Shown piece after piece: positions 39,501 through 48,316 of a DNA stretch of 64,000 bases (the first letter of the stretch is position 1; every line of letters starts with the position of its first letter). The translations under genes were made by a program, and so were the position numbers. The stretch covers positions 1 through 64,000 of the forward strand of contig CALGKB010000001.1 in assembly GCA_937927915.1 (NCBI GenBank), in the 5' to 3' direction. Below the pieces are notes generated by a model. It saw only the letters and a list, made by a program, of their open reading frames with translations. It was not told the origin of the DNA and made no database searches. This DNA comes from an uncultured Pseudanabaenaceae cyanobacterium (lineage in GTDB: Bacteria; Cyanobacteriota; Cyanobacteriia; Pseudanabaenales; Pseudanabaenaceae).

Positions 39501-39631
39501 TTAGCTAATAGATAATAGGCGTTTGCCGCCTGGGGATTGCGCCCAATAATTTCTTGACATAAACCGATCGCTTCCGGGGTGTTGCCTTTTTGCCATGCCA
39601 CCCATGCCTGTTCGATCTTTGTCAAATGCAT
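36560..39631 (-). CDS. large TPR protein with two glycosyltransferase-like modules
   Basis: A 1023-residue protein made of two modules of the same plan. Module 1: TPR repeats (about 10-290) then a GT-B-like domain (about 300-560) with [37 protein letters not shown] and [20 protein letters not shown]. Module 2: TPR (about 570-740) then [30 protein letters not shown] and [20 protein letters not shown]. The second domain resembles the GT9/ADP-heptose transferase-like ends of many cyanobacterial TPR proteins; no true OGT (GT41) signature is seen. A role in glycan transfer or in binding is inferred only. Duplicated plan suggests tandem duplication and fusion. Confidence 0.82.
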   Translation of the reverse strand: MHLTKIEQAWVAWQKGNTPEAIGLCQEIIGRNPQAANAYYLLAKCYRQRGQIKEARLYYQKCLELYPQRADIKKELEELPPPEEEEDDKHFQLANSLVQQKHYAQAIYHYEKLLAHPQYSWDAHFNLALIYQHLGETERAIETYHKAIQLQPHRINSYINLGVLLKNQGRYAEAISIYERAIAIAPHAGLYSNLANIYLLLDELPKAIEYCNKAIELDPDLPHAYDIKGACLEEQRKTEEAINYYRLAISKSPEFANAHFNLAHALLSRGEWEEGWQEYLWRFKRGNSAVPNFSQPWWDGSFLAGQRILLWSEQGFGDTLQFVRYVWYVRERGGRVILCCPSSLTRLLSLVEGVEQVISPADPLPDFAVHAPLLDLPRLLGTRLENVPAVVPYLRSPQQKPLPSPTTDKLKIGIVWQSSDRSEGLAQKLRRQKAVPLDYLLQLLDDRYQFFSLQVGVDDVLLPPQVVDLAPFITDFADTADFINQLDLVITIDTAVAHLAGGLGKPVWVLLPYACDWRWLQEREDSPWYPTMRLFRQQTPNNWEGVLEQVKTALLSFSPSHLPDKEAVLQQGNFFFQQKQLDKAIACYQQAIYLQYPSVHAYFNIGVVKRCQSLPEQACVYFQLVITKQPNYAPAYLTLAKAYIDREMLEDAYTNIQKYRQLMPDAAEGYHILGLIYFRQGKNQEAMENYRLALSKNPQDALTHYNLAISLLLEGNYKEGWQEYEWRLTAQDAIINLRQPRWDGSDLTNKTILLWSEGGFGDTIQFLRYLPLLQQRGATIILACQQQLVKLLQQEFINVRVIPIESKLSSYQFDCHLPLMSLPYVLQLDHIPTPIPYISRYPQQKKTPHKIGIVWASGYRATPNLYRLYKQKSCPISYCLQLLEIPQLWLYSFQVGRDAKDIQPFLQDRVIDLSPRLQDFTDTVQLLKEMDLLVTVDTGIAHLAGAMGMPVWLLLPFAPDWRWQKNRSDSDWYPTMRLFRQKQINDWQSVIDQVKAELKELYQRDMPRAEELLKAGNAANFSV

Positions 39632-39653
39632 AGCTCTCCTAACTGCAGTCTGT

Positions 39654-40109
39654 TTATTGTAGGGGAAGTCCTGCTGCTCTGCGCAAATAGTTTACCAAAG
39701 CCTGCAAGCCCAAACGATAACTATCGGCACCAAAACCGCAAATTTGACCGATGCAGACAGGGGCAATACAGGAGTGATGGCGGAACTCTTCCCGCTTGTG
39801 AATGTTGCTGAGGTGAACTTCTACGGTCGGCAAGTTGACCCCTGCGATCGCGTCCCTAAGGGCAATACTGGTGTGGGTATAAGCGCCGGCGTTGATGACA
39901 ATGCCCGCATATTTGCCGACGCTGCTATGGATGTGGTCAATCAATTCCCCCTCGTGATTGGACTGCCGACAGGTGACCGCTACCCCCAAATTTTTGCCAT
40001 CTTCTTGCAGTAAACGATCGATTTCTGCCAAGGTGAGAGTGCCGTAAATAGAGGTTTCTCGCTGACCTAGCAGGTTCAAATTTGGTCCATGTAAAACGAG
40101 GATTTGCAT
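39654..40109 (-). CDS. aroQ: type II 3-dehydroquinate dehydratase
   Basis: A 151-residue AroQ, third step of the shikimate pathway. Signatures: [16 protein letters not shown] at the N-terminus, catalytic tyrosine near [24 protein letters not shown] (about 50), [16 protein letters not shown] (about 75) and [17 protein letters not shown] (about 98). Full length and all motifs intact. It diverges from ccmP across 38 bases. Confidence 0.96.
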   Translation of the reverse strand: MQILVLHGPNLNLLGQRETSIYGTLTLAEIDRLLQEDGKNLGVAVTCRQSNHEGELIDHIHSSVGKYAGIVINAGAYTHTSIALRDAIAGVNLPTVEVHLSNIHKREEFRHHSCIAPVCIGQICGFGADSYRLGLQALVNYLRRAAGLPLQ

Positions 40110-40147
40110 AGATGGTAAACTGAATGGGTCAATTTGATTTTCCCATC

Positions 40148-40786
40148 ATGGGAGTTGAACTGCGTAGTTACGTCTATCTCGATCGGTTACAACCCCAGCA
40201 CGCTGCTTTTATTGGCACGGTGGCGGTGGGATTTTTGCCCCTACCGGGGGATGCCTCCCTCTGGATTGAGATTTCCCCCGGGATTGAGATCAATCGCGTC
40301 ACAGACATCGCTCTGAAATCAACGAGGGTACGCCCAGGGGTGTTGGTGGTGGAACGCCTGTATGGACTGCTGGAGATTCATTCTAGTAATCAGGGGGATA
40401 CGCAGACGGCCGGCAAAGCCATTTTGGATGCCCTTGGTGTTGACCAAAAGGACTGCCTCAAACCCCGTATTTTGTCTAGTCAAGTGATTCGCAACATTGA
40501 CCCTCACCATGCGCAGTTGATCAACCGTGCCCGCAAAGGGCAGATGATTTTAGCGGGGGAAACTTTGTATGTACTGGAAGTAGAACCTGCCGCCTATGCC
40601 GCCTATGCTGCCAACGAAGCGGAAAAAGCCGCTATGATTAACATTTTGCAGGTGAGTGCGGTGGGGAGTTTAGGGCGGTTGTTTTTGGGGGGAGAAGAGC
40701 GCAACATCATGGCTGCCTACCGCGCAATTAACGAAGCCCTTGCCAGTTTACCAGGACGGGATTTCAGCGATGTCCGTAAAGAATAG
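40148..40786 (+). CDS. ccmP: carboxysome shell protein CcmP (tandem BMC domain)
   Basis: A 212-residue protein, the normal CcmP length, starting [20 protein letters not shown]. Two BMC domains are fused (about 1-105 and 106-205); conserved stretches are [70 protein letters not shown]. CcmP forms stacked trimers with a gated pore in the shell of beta-carboxysomes and is thought to pass larger metabolites. Other ccm genes are not in the window, as expected for a satellite locus. The Met at 40148 fits the family start better than that at 40124. Its end overlaps nadD by 17 bases. Confidence 0.93.
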   Translation: MGVELRSYVYLDRLQPQHAAFIGTVAVGFLPLPGDASLWIEISPGIEINRVTDIALKSTRVRPGVLVVERLYGLLEIHSSNQGDTQTAGKAILDALGVDQKDCLKPRILSSQVIRNIDPHHAQLINRARKGQMILAGETLYVLEVEPAAYAAYAANEAEKAAMINILQVSAVGSLGRLFLGGEERNIMAAYRAINEALASLPGRDFSDVRKE

Positions 40787-41348
40787 CCAGGCGATCGCTC
40801 TCTTTGGCACCAGTGCTGACCCCCCCACGATCGGGCATCAGGCAATTCTGCAGTGGCTGAGTCAAAACTATGACCTGGTGGTGGTATGGGTGTCCGACAA
40901 TCCCTTTAAGTCCCACTGTGCTCCCCTGCCCCATCGTATTGAAATGGTGAGAATCCTGATTGCAGCTACGGCTTTTCCCCGTCCCAATGTGGAACTGCAC
41001 CCGGAAATTAGCAATCCCCGTACCCTCATCACCCTGCAAATGGCACAGCAAATCTGGACAGATGCCCACTTCACCCTTGTCGTCGGCGCTGATATTGTCC
41101 CCCAATTGCCCTCCTGGTATCGCGCCCAGGAATTGCTCGCCCAGGTATCTATCTTGGTCATTCCCCGGCGCGGCTATAATCTCGCCCCCAGCCAAATTGC
41201 AACCATTGCCCAGCAGACTAGGGATATCAAAATTGCCGACCTCCTAGTTCCCCCTGTCTCCTCCTCCAGTTTTAGGGATAATAAAGACCGATCGGGTATG
41301 CTCCCCGCTGTGTTGGCATACATTGATCACCATCGTCTGTACGAGTAA
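40770..41348 (+). CDS. nadD: nicotinate-nucleotide adenylyltransferase
   Basis: A 192-residue nucleotidyltransferase of the NadD/CoaD superfamily. The nucleotide motif is [16 protein letters not shown] (residues 9-24; TxGH in place of HxGH, which is allowed) and the second motif is SSSSFRDN (about 162), equivalent to the usual SSTxIR. It makes NaAD from NaMN and ATP. The start at 40770 lies inside the end of ccmP, so expression is coupled. ccmP is known to neighbour NAD-metabolism genes in other beta-cyanobacteria. Confidence 0.85.
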   Translation: MSVKNSQAIALFGTSADPPTIGHQAILQWLSQNYDLVVVWVSDNPFKSHCAPLPHRIEMVRILIAATAFPRPNVELHPEISNPRTLITLQMAQQIWTDAHFTLVVGADIVPQLPSWYRAQELLAQVSILVIPRRGYNLAPSQIATIAQQTRDIKIADLLVPPVSSSSFRDNKDRSGMLPAVLAYIDHHRLYE

Positions 41349-42284
41349 TTAGGGCACGGGGACAGTGTGGAGGAGGCGATCGATAATAGCCCGGCGCGAT
41401 CGTCTGCCGCTGGGGATGATGCGGTGACCAAGGACATAGGGGGCAAGAAATTTCACATCATCGGGTAACACGTAGAGGGATTGGCGCTGGGGGTCAAGGG
41501 CAGAGCGCAACAGGGCAAGGGCTTGGGCAGAACGTTGGAGAGCCACCGTCCCCCTCGGACTGACACCTAGGTTAATTTCATTGTCCTCCCGCGTTGCCCG
41601 CACCAGGTTGACAATATATGCAGCCACCGCCTGACTGACCTCCACCTCCCGCGATCGCTGGCGTAGCTGCAGGACTTCCTCAGTAGTGATACAGGGGGTG
41701 ACCTCCTGTTGCAGTGTCCCCTCCCGTTGCCGTTGCAGCATCTGTAATTCCTCCGCCGCACTGGGATAGCCAAGGCTAAAGGAAAGGGTAAACCGATCGA
41801 GTTGCGCCTCTGGCAGGGGAAAAGTGCCCTGGTATTCCACCGGGTTTTGGGTGGCGATCGTAAAGAAGGGACTGGGGACAGGACGGGAGACCCCATCCAC
41901 GGTGACTTGATTTTCCTCCATCACCTCTAAGAGAGCCGATTGGGTGCGGGGAGTAGCGCGGTTAATTTCGTCTGCCAAGAGGACATGGGCAAACACCGGA
42001 CCGGGCATAAACTGAAACGCCCCCGTCTGGGGATTCCAGATATTGGTGCCTGTGATGTCGGTGGGTAGGAGGTCAGGCGTACACTGCACCCGCTGGAATT
42101 TCCCCGCAATCAAAGCCGCCAGGGATTTCGCCAGCAGAGTTTTGCCCACCCCTGGTACATCCTCCAACAAAGCGTGTCCCCCTGCCACCAGGGCTGTGAG
42201 TATCAACAGAATTGCCTCATCCTTGCCCACAATAATCCGCTGTAGAGCCTTGACCAGTTCCCGAATCTTCTCCCCGCTGTCCAT
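41349..42284 (-). CDS. MoxR-family AAA+ ATPase
   Basis: A 311-residue ATPase: Walker A GVGKTLLAKSLAAL (about residue 45), Walker B VLLADEINRATPRTQSALLE (about 105), sensor 1 FTIATQNPVEYQGTFPLPEA (about 140), sensor 2 in ISPRG-like GVSPRGTVALQRSAQALAL (about 240). MoxR proteins act as chaperones maturing complexes, usually with VWA-domain partners and DUF58 proteins; none is adjacent. It divergently faces rne. Confidence 0.92.
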   Translation of the reverse strand: MDSGEKIRELVKALQRIIVGKDEAILLILTALVAGGHALLEDVPGVGKTLLAKSLAALIAGKFQRVQCTPDLLPTDITGTNIWNPQTGAFQFMPGPVFAHVLLADEINRATPRTQSALLEVMEENQVTVDGVSRPVPSPFFTIATQNPVEYQGTFPLPEAQLDRFTLSFSLGYPSAAEELQMLQRQREGTLQQEVTPCITTEEVLQLRQRSREVEVSQAVAAYIVNLVRATREDNEINLGVSPRGTVALQRSAQALALLRSALDPQRQSLYVLPDDVKFLAPYVLGHRIIPSGRRSRRAIIDRLLHTVPVP

Positions 42285-42547
42285 AAAAAAATTGCTCTTT
42301 TCTTCAGTATAGGTAACAAGTGTGCTATATTGGAATCCAACCCACCCAGGGCATAAATTAGGTCTTGCCCCTTAGTATTGCCAAAACATGGCTTCCGTGC
42401 AGACTCTAAGGTAGGGTTTTCTGACTATCCTGCGTTCGGCAACTCACGGTTGGCTGAGGCGCACCGGACTCTTGAGCATGATCAGTTCCAGTACCTCCTA
42501 CCACCTGGGCTTGGTTATCACTTTGTGCAAGCTTTTGAGGAAATTGA
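42285..42547 (+). promoter_or_regulatory. long leader region of rne
   Basis: 263 bases between the moxR and rne start codons. The last 150 bases are GC-rich and contain complementary stretches, unlike a simple spacer, and would be transcribed as a long 5' leader if the promoter lies near 42300-42350 (TATATT at 42327). RNase E autoregulates through its 5' UTR in other bacteria; a similar role here is inference. Confidence 0.4.
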
Positions 42548-44524
42548 ATGCCCAAGCAAATTATCATTGCTGAGCAACATCGTATTGCTGCTGTTTTTGC
42601 AGAAGACCGCATCGAAGAAATTGTAGTTGCTAAAGGTACCCACCAAGTGGGGGATATTTTTGTCGGCACGATCGAGAACGTCCTGCCCAGTATTGATGCT
42701 GCTTTTGTCAATCTTGGCAGTGCGGAAAAGAATGGCTTTATCCACATTTCCGACCTGGGTCCCCTGCGTACTAAACGCAATAGCACAAACATTACGGAGT
42801 TGTTGATGCCACAACAAAAGGTGTTAGTGCAGGTGATGAAGGAGCCGACGGGGAACAAGGGACCGCGCTTGACGGGAAATATCTCCCTGCCAGGACGGTA
42901 TGTGGTGTTGTTGCCCTTTGGCATGGGGGTCAACCTCTCCCGCCGCATCCTCAAAGAAAATGAGCGCAACCGTCTGCGTGCCCTTGGGATTTTGATTAAG
43001 CCGCCGGGGATGGGGATGCTCATCCGCACTGAGGCAGAGGGGGTAGCAGAGGATTTGATCATTGAGGATTTGGACAATCTGCAACGGCAGTGGGAGAGTA
43101 TTCAACAGGAATACCAAAATGCCAAAACTCCCCGCCTCCTCGATCGGGAACAGGATTTTGTGACGCGGGTACTGCGGGATTTGTATTCAGCGGAGGTCAA
43201 TCGCATTGTCGTCGATACGGCGGACGGTCTACGGCGGGTGAAACAACAACTGCAGGTGTGGGGGAACGGCAAAATTCCCCCTAGCTTGGCGATTGATTTG
43301 CACCAGGAGTCTTCCTCCATCATGGAGTATTACCGCGTGAATGCGGCGATTCGGGAGGCGTTGCGTCCCAGGGTGGACTTGCCGTCCGGGGGCTATATCA
43401 TCATTGAACCGACGGAGGCTCTCACAGTCATTGATGTTAACTCTGGTTCTTTTACCACTTCCAAGACTTCCAGGGAGACGGTGGTGTGGACTAATTTTGA
43501 GGCTGCCACAGAAATTGCTCGCCAATTGCGCCTACGGAATATTGCCGGGGTAATCATTGTGGACTTTATTGATATGGAGTGTAGGGAAGACCAGCTGAAG
43601 TTGCTGGAATATTTCTGTCACTGTTTGTATGCCGATAAAGCCCGCCCCCAAATTGCCCAACTGACGGAATTGGGTTTGGTGGAATTGACGCGCAAACGGC
43701 AGGGGCAGAGTTTGTATGAGATGTTTGGGCAGCCCTGTCCCCACTGTAGCGGTTTGGGGATTCTCGCCCATTTGCCAGGGGAGGAACAGGAGGAAGTACC
43801 CCTCGTACCTTTGCACCAACTCAGTAGTCTGGAAAGCTCTGACCCCTTCCCCGATGAGCGGGAAAAGCAGTTGGTGGGGGGCACCGATCGCAATATCATG
43901 TTCCATCCCAACTACCAGGAAAGATTACCCCGCCGTCGCCGTGCCAAACGGGAAGAACCGAAGGAATTGACGGAGCGCCGTGCCCCTACGCCTAAGGTGG
44001 CAGCAGTGGAAGTGCGTCCTCGCCTGGAGGTCACCCCCGATCGTGTCAGTGAAGAGGCAGAGGTAGAAACTGTCCCTGGAGGGGAGAAGGTAGCAGCACC
44101 GAAGCCGAGGGTGAAACCAGACCCCCCCGAACCCGCGGAAGTGGTAACGGTGACTATGACTCCCCAGGAACAACAGGTCTATTCCTTTATGGGCATCTCT
44201 CCCTTGGTGCTGGTGAATCGGGAGGGGAAGGAAAATAAAAACACGATCGTGCGCATTGCCCTGCCAGGGGAAGAGCCAAAACCGATCGAGCCGCCTCCGC
44301 CGCCAGTAGAGCGGGAGATAGAGACCCCAACGATCGAGCGTGCCAAGGTGGAGAATGGGTCTCCCAGGTTCGTGAGCCTCACCGAACAACCCAAGATTGA
44401 GATTGTGGCCATCAGACCGCGGGAAGAAAACAAGGAGAAGGAGGGAAGCGAGGAAAGTGTACTGCCAGTTTCGCCCCCTGCCTCCCGTCGCCGTCGCTCC
44501 AGTTCTACCCCCACGCCGGAATGA
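42548..44524 (+). CDS. rne: ribonuclease E/G family protein
   Basis: A 658-residue RNase E. S1 domain at about 35-120 (VGDIFVGTIENVLPSIDAAF, NLGSAEKNGFIHISD), 5'-sensor and RNase H-like part up to 290, DNase I-like catalytic part with VIDVNSGSFTTSK (about 297) and IIVDFIDMECREDQ (about 340), and zinc-link CPHCSGLG (about 398). From 415 to the end is a charged, disordered tail rich in E, P, R and ending RRRRSSSTPTPE, typical of cyanobacterial RNase E. It starts mRNA decay. The stop overlaps the next start (ATGA). Confidence 0.95.
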   Translation: MPKQIIIAEQHRIAAVFAEDRIEEIVVAKGTHQVGDIFVGTIENVLPSIDAAFVNLGSAEKNGFIHISDLGPLRTKRNSTNITELLMPQQKVLVQVMKEPTGNKGPRLTGNISLPGRYVVLLPFGMGVNLSRRILKENERNRLRALGILIKPPGMGMLIRTEAEGVAEDLIIEDLDNLQRQWESIQQEYQNAKTPRLLDREQDFVTRVLRDLYSAEVNRIVVDTADGLRRVKQQLQVWGNGKIPPSLAIDLHQESSSIMEYYRVNAAIREALRPRVDLPSGGYIIIEPTEALTVIDVNSGSFTTSKTSRETVVWTNFEAATEIARQLRLRNIAGVIIVDFIDMECREDQLKLLEYFCHCLYADKARPQIAQLTELGLVELTRKRQGQSLYEMFGQPCPHCSGLGILAHLPGEEQEEVPLVPLHQLSSLESSDPFPDEREKQLVGGTDRNIMFHPNYQERLPRRRRAKREEPKELTERRAPTPKVAAVEVRPRLEVTPDRVSEEAEVETVPGGEKVAAPKPRVKPDPPEPAEVVTVTMTPQEQQVYSFMGISPLVLVNREGKENKNTIVRIALPGEEPKPIEPPPPPVEREIETPTIERAKVENGSPRFVSLTEQPKIEIVAIRPREENKEKEGSEESVLPVSPPASRRRRSSSTPTPE

Positions 44525-45507
44525 AGGTAGCAATTATTGGTAGTGGCATTATCGGTAGTGCCATTGCCTTTCATCTCGCCAGTCTGGGGATGAGGGTGGA
44601 GGTGTGGGAGACCCAGACCCAGCCGGGGTTGGGGTCCACGGGAGCTGCCCTGGGATTTTTACTAGGGGTAGCCAGCGCCAAAACAAGTGGGCGAATTGTC
44701 CGCCTGCGCCTGGACAGCCTAAAACTCTACGACACCTGGTTACCAGAATTGGAAAAATTGACGGGCAGGAGGGTGTTGCTCCACCAGGGGATTGTCTGCC
44801 TCCCCAGAGATGGGCATCTGTGGCGGGAGTTAGCCCAAGTCCGTGCTAAGCAAGGCTATAGTTTAGAACCTGTGGTAATAGGGCAATACCAGGGGTTTTA
44901 CAGTCCCACCGATCGGGTTGTCCATCCCCTAGAGCTGGTGTCCGCCCTGGTGGAAGCAGCTACCCAGCGGGGGGCAAAATTCCATTGGGGGTGTGCATGG
45001 GAGCAGGGAAGAGAGGCAGATAGCGATCGGGTGGTAGTCTGTGGCGGCTTGGGCAGTCAGGCTTTGGTGGAGTTACCACTGCAAGCAGTGGGCGGACAGG
45101 CTATCGAGGTGGCAGTAGCAGCAGACCCCCACCTACCAGCATTGCACATCGTGGACGAGCTAGGGGATGTCAATCTTGTGCCCTTGGGAGGGGGGCGCTA
45201 CTGGATTGGGGCAACGGTGGAATTTGACCCCACAGTTTTACCGAGGGCAGAAAATGTCACCTATCTGTTGGGGCGGGTGGGGCAGTATTTCCCCCAGTTT
45301 CAGGAGAGCACAGTTCTCAACACCTGGGCAAACTATCGACCTAGACCGATCGGGCGTGGTGCGCCTGTAATTGAGTGGTGCCGACCGGGTTGGCTGGTGG
45401 CTAGTGGGCATTACCGCAACGGTTTACTCCTGGCGCCCATCACTGCTCAAATCGTAGGGGAGATGTTAATTAATTCCACTACCGCCACTTCTATTAACAA
45501 AAGTTAA
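44521..45507 (+). CDS. FAD-dependent amine oxidoreductase (DAO/ThiO type)
   Basis: A 328-residue protein of the D-amino-acid oxidase superfamily: FAD motif VAIIGSGIIGSAIAFHLASL (residues 3-22), E of strand 2 in VEVWETQTQPGLGSTG, and C-terminal ASGHYRNGLLLAPITAQIVG. It oxidises an amine or amino acid; glycine oxidase (ThiO) and D-amino-acid dehydrogenase are candidates. In cyanobacteria ThiO is often fused to ThiG; here it stands alone. It overlaps rne by four bases. Confidence 0.8.
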   Translation: MKVAIIGSGIIGSAIAFHLASLGMRVEVWETQTQPGLGSTGAALGFLLGVASAKTSGRIVRLRLDSLKLYDTWLPELEKLTGRRVLLHQGIVCLPRDGHLWRELAQVRAKQGYSLEPVVIGQYQGFYSPTDRVVHPLELVSALVEAATQRGAKFHWGCAWEQGREADSDRVVVCGGLGSQALVELPLQAVGGQAIEVAVAADPHLPALHIVDELGDVNLVPLGGGRYWIGATVEFDPTVLPRAENVTYLLGRVGQYFPQFQESTVLNTWANYRPRPIGRGAPVIEWCRPGWLVASGHYRNGLLLAPITAQIVGEMLINSTTATSINKS

Positions 45508-45534
45508 AATGTGCACAGAGGCAACAGCGGCAGT

Positions 45535-46254
45535 ATGAGTTATCCAGTCATTGGCATTAGTATTTACGGACGCAATCAGGAAGGAGAATTTTATTTGCCA
45601 GGGGCTTATGTGGACGTGGTGCGCAAGGCGGGGGGTATACCCCTGTTGTTACCGCCGGGGGAATCCAACATCGATGCCCTCCTGGACCAGGTGGATGGGC
45701 TAATTTTGGCAGGGGGGGGCGACATTGACCCCCAATTTTTAGGTACGCCGACTACCTGGCATCCCAAGATTTATGGTGTCGACTTGGAGCGGGATACCTT
45801 TGAATTGGCACTGGTGGAGCGGGTGGTCCAAAGGAAAATGCCCGTGTTGGGAGTGTGTCGCGGCTTACAGGTAATTGGTGTGGCAGGGGGGGCAGAACTG
45901 GTGGTGCATATCCCCGATGTCTATGGTGAAAGTGTCTTACATCGCCTAGAAGAACCCTCCCGCTGTACCCAGCATGCCGTCACGATCGCTCCGGACAGTC
46001 TGCTTGCCCGCACCCTCCAGAGGACAACAACCCCTATCACCTCCTGGCATCACCAAGCCATCGGCAGTGCTCCCCCCCAGTGGCGGGTCGTGGCAACGGC
46101 AGAGGACGGCGTCATTGAAGCGATCGAGCATACCTCTCACCCCTGGGCAGTGGCAGTGCAGTGGCATCCAGAGATGATGGCCTTAGAGGACAGCAGTCAG
46201 ATGGCATTGTTTGCGGCATTTGTGCAAGCTAGTAGGGAGTATAATGGAGCCTAA
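45535..46254 (+). CDS. class I glutamine amidotransferase-like gamma-glutamyl hydrolase (peptidase C26)
   Basis: A 239-residue protein of the PuuD/peptidase C26 group. Nucleophile in GVCRGLQVIGVAGGAEL (cysteine at about residue 108), histidine in WHPEM (about 211); start region VIGISIYGRNQEGEFYLPGA and GLILAGGGDIDPQFLG. Family members hydrolyse gamma-glutamyl bonds, for example gamma-glutamyl-GABA. The ATG at 45535 matches the family start; a GTG eight codons upstream is in frame. It is in a plus-strand run with close spacing. Confidence 0.85.
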   Translation: MSYPVIGISIYGRNQEGEFYLPGAYVDVVRKAGGIPLLLPPGESNIDALLDQVDGLILAGGGDIDPQFLGTPTTWHPKIYGVDLERDTFELALVERVVQRKMPVLGVCRGLQVIGVAGGAELVVHIPDVYGESVLHRLEEPSRCTQHAVTIAPDSLLARTLQRTTTPITSWHHQAIGSAPPQWRVVATAEDGVIEAIEHTSHPWAVAVQWHPEMMALEDSSQMALFAAFVQASREYNGA

Positions 46255-46271
46255 ATTGGCTAACAACTACT

Positions 46272-46595
46272 ATGGATAGCGCCAACATTTGGAAACAGCT
46301 CCTGCTGTTGGGAGTGGGGACGACAGCCCTACTGGTGGAGCGGTTGCGGGAACTGACAGATGAATGGGTAAAACAGGGCAAAATTGACCCCCAGCAGGCT
46401 ACGGACCTCATCAATGAGATTTCCAAGCGGATTAAGGATGAACAGGTGAATGTGGAAGTGCTGATCCAGCGGCAAATTAGAAACGTCATGCAGGATTTAG
46501 GCGTACCCCGCCAAAGTGAAATCGACGAACTGCGGGGCAGAATCGATCGTTTAGAACGGCAGGTACGGGAGTTGGAGAATCGCAGTTGGAGGTAA
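46272..46595 (+). CDS. phasin-like coiled-coil protein
   Basis: A 107-residue helical protein: hydrophobic N-terminal patch (IWKQLLLLGVGTTALLVERL), then charged heptad-like helices (QQATDLINEISKRIKDEQVN; EIDELRGRIDRLERQVRELE). The pattern is that of phasin/PhaF-like small proteins. No polyhydroxybutyrate genes are nearby, so a granule role is not supported by context. It ends within the start of rsmI (ten-base overlap). Confidence 0.7.
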   Translation: MDSANIWKQLLLLGVGTTALLVERLRELTDEWVKQGKIDPQQATDLINEISKRIKDEQVNVEVLIQRQIRNVMQDLGVPRQSEIDELRGRIDRLERQVRELENRSWR

Positions 46596-47428
46596 GACCT
46601 CAGACCCTCTACATTGTGGGGACGCCCATCGGCAACCTGGCGGACATCACCCTGCGGGCGATCGAGGTGTTACGGAAAGTAGACTTCATTGCTGCAGAAG
46701 ATACTCGTCACACAGGGGTTTTGTTACAGCACTTTCAAATTACCACCCCCCAGATTAGTTTTCACAGCTACAATACCCAAGCCCGTCTGCCGGAACTGCT
46801 GGCAAAATTACAACATCACTCCCTTGCCCTGGTCACAGACGCGGGGATGCCCACCATTTCTGACCCTGGACTAGCTTTAGTGCGAGCCTGTCTGGAGGCG
46901 GGTTTTGCCGTCGTGCCCATTCCGGGGGTAACAGCGGGGATCACTGCCCTAGTGGCTTCTGGTCTAGACACCGATCGGTTTGTGTTTGAAGGCTTTTTAC
47001 CCCTGGAACAGCACCTACGCCAGGAGAGAATTGCCGCCTTAGCAACGGAGACCCGCACGGTCATTCTCTATGAAGCCCCCCACCGCCTCTTAACTACGCT
47101 GACCGATTTAGCCGCCATTTTGGGGGAGAACCGCCCCCTGGTAGTCGCCAGAGAACTGACCAAGCAGTTTGAGGAATTTCAGCGGGGCACTATCGGTACT
47201 GCCCTTGCCCATTGGCAAACCCACCCCCCCAAAGGGGAATTTACCTTGCTCCTCGGCGGTGTCCCCGCTGCCAGTGTGTGGACGATGTCCCAGGTGATGC
47301 AGGAACTAGAACAGTTGCTTGCCCAGGGGATGTCCCGCTCGGATGCCAGTAAACATCTTGCCCAACTGACCAAAATCTCCAAACGGCAAATCTACCAGTG
47401 GTCGCTACAGATCGCAGACCAGCCATGA
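46586..47428 (+). CDS. rsmI: 16S rRNA (cytidine1402-2'-O)-methyltransferase
   Basis: A 280-residue RsmI: TLYIVGTPIGNLADITLRAI (residues 7-26), AAEDTRHTGVLLQHF (about 36), SLALVTDAGMPTISDPGLAL (about 79) and IPGVTAGITALVASGL (about 112) are typical of the tetrapyrrole-methylase fold. It methylates C1402 of 16S rRNA. The likely start is a TTG at 46586 inside the preceding gene; no ATG fits. The stop overlaps the GT2 start. Confidence 0.93.
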   Translation: MEVRPQTLYIVGTPIGNLADITLRAIEVLRKVDFIAAEDTRHTGVLLQHFQITTPQISFHSYNTQARLPELLAKLQHHSLALVTDAGMPTISDPGLALVRACLEAGFAVVPIPGVTAGITALVASGLDTDRFVFEGFLPLEQHLRQERIAALATETRTVILYEAPHRLLTTLTDLAAILGENRPLVVARELTKQFEEFQRGTIGTALAHWQTHPPKGEFTLLLGGVPAASVWTMSQVMQELEQLLAQGMSRSDASKHLAQLTKISKRQIYQWSLQIADQP

Positions 47429-48249
47429 ACAAAGTCACGATCGTTATCCCCTGTTACAACGACGGCTATTTTTTGTTAGAAGCGCTTGCCAGCGTTCAGG
47501 AATGCGACCCCGCTTTGTACGAAGTGATTATTGTCAACGATGGTTCCCAGGACCCCGCCACCCTAGCCATTTTGCAGCAATTGGAGACAGAGGGTTATGC
47601 CATCCATCATCAACCTAATCGGGGTTTAGCTAACGCCCGCAATACCGGTATCCATCTCGCCCGTACCCCCTACGTCCTGCCTTTAGACAGCGACAATAAA
47701 ATCCGTCCCTGTTATCTGACAGAGAGTATCCCCATCCTGGAAAAGAATCCCCAGGTGGCAGTTGTTTACAGCGATGTGCATTACTTTGGCGACCAGGATT
47801 TAATTTGGTCCTTGCCTGATTTTGACCTCTGTCATCTGCTAGTGCGCAACTATATCGATGCCTGTGCCGTCTTCCGTAAAACTGTCTGGCAGATGGTGGG
47901 AGGATATGACGAACAAATGCCCGATCGTTTAGGCTACGAAGACTGGGAGTTTTGGCTGAGGGTAGCAAAAAGCGGTGCTCAGTTTTACCATTTGCCACTA
48001 GTGGGCTTTGACTATCGCACTCGATCGGATTCTATGGTACAAGCCTGCCGTCTTCCCCACAATCACCGTCGCCTCGTTCAGTACATCGTCACAAAACATG
48101 CAGACCTCTATCACCACTACTTGGCACAAGTAATTGCCGACAAAGAGCACCTGTGGTTTAGTCAGGTCGTAGAACTGCAGGCACAAGTAAAACAACTACA
48201 AATAGAACTGCAGCAGTACAAGACCAAAGAAAAATTAGCAGAAAAATAA
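47425..48249 (+). CDS. GT2-family glycosyltransferase
   Basis: A 274-residue GT-A enzyme: TIVIPCYNDGYFLLEALASV (residues 4-23), VIIVNDGSQDP (about 38), ARNTGIHLARTPYVLPLDSD (about 72-91, the DxD metal motif) and YEDWEFWLRVAKSG (about 172, ED catalytic base). A C-terminal coiled coil (about 245-274) follows. The acceptor is unknown. The start overlaps rsmI by four bases (ATGA). Confidence 0.9.
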   Translation: MNKVTIVIPCYNDGYFLLEALASVQECDPALYEVIIVNDGSQDPATLAILQQLETEGYAIHHQPNRGLANARNTGIHLARTPYVLPLDSDNKIRPCYLTESIPILEKNPQVAVVYSDVHYFGDQDLIWSLPDFDLCHLLVRNYIDACAVFRKTVWQMVGGYDEQMPDRLGYEDWEFWLRVAKSGAQFYHLPLVGFDYRTRSDSMVQACRLPHNHRRLVQYIVTKHADLYHHYLAQVIADKEHLWFSQVVELQAQVKQLQIELQQYKTKEKLAEK

Positions 48250-48316
48250 CGCTCCTTTGTCTTGCAAAATCACTAGAGCAGTTGTAGGATGAATAACAAG
48301 GATAGGCAGAAGACAG

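Noticed and set aside
36560-39631. Protein O-GlcNAc transferase (GT41)
   Set aside because: TPR plus GT-B layout is similar, but the catalytic motifs seen (DT(A/G)(V/I)AHLAG, LLWSE) fit the GT9-like group better.
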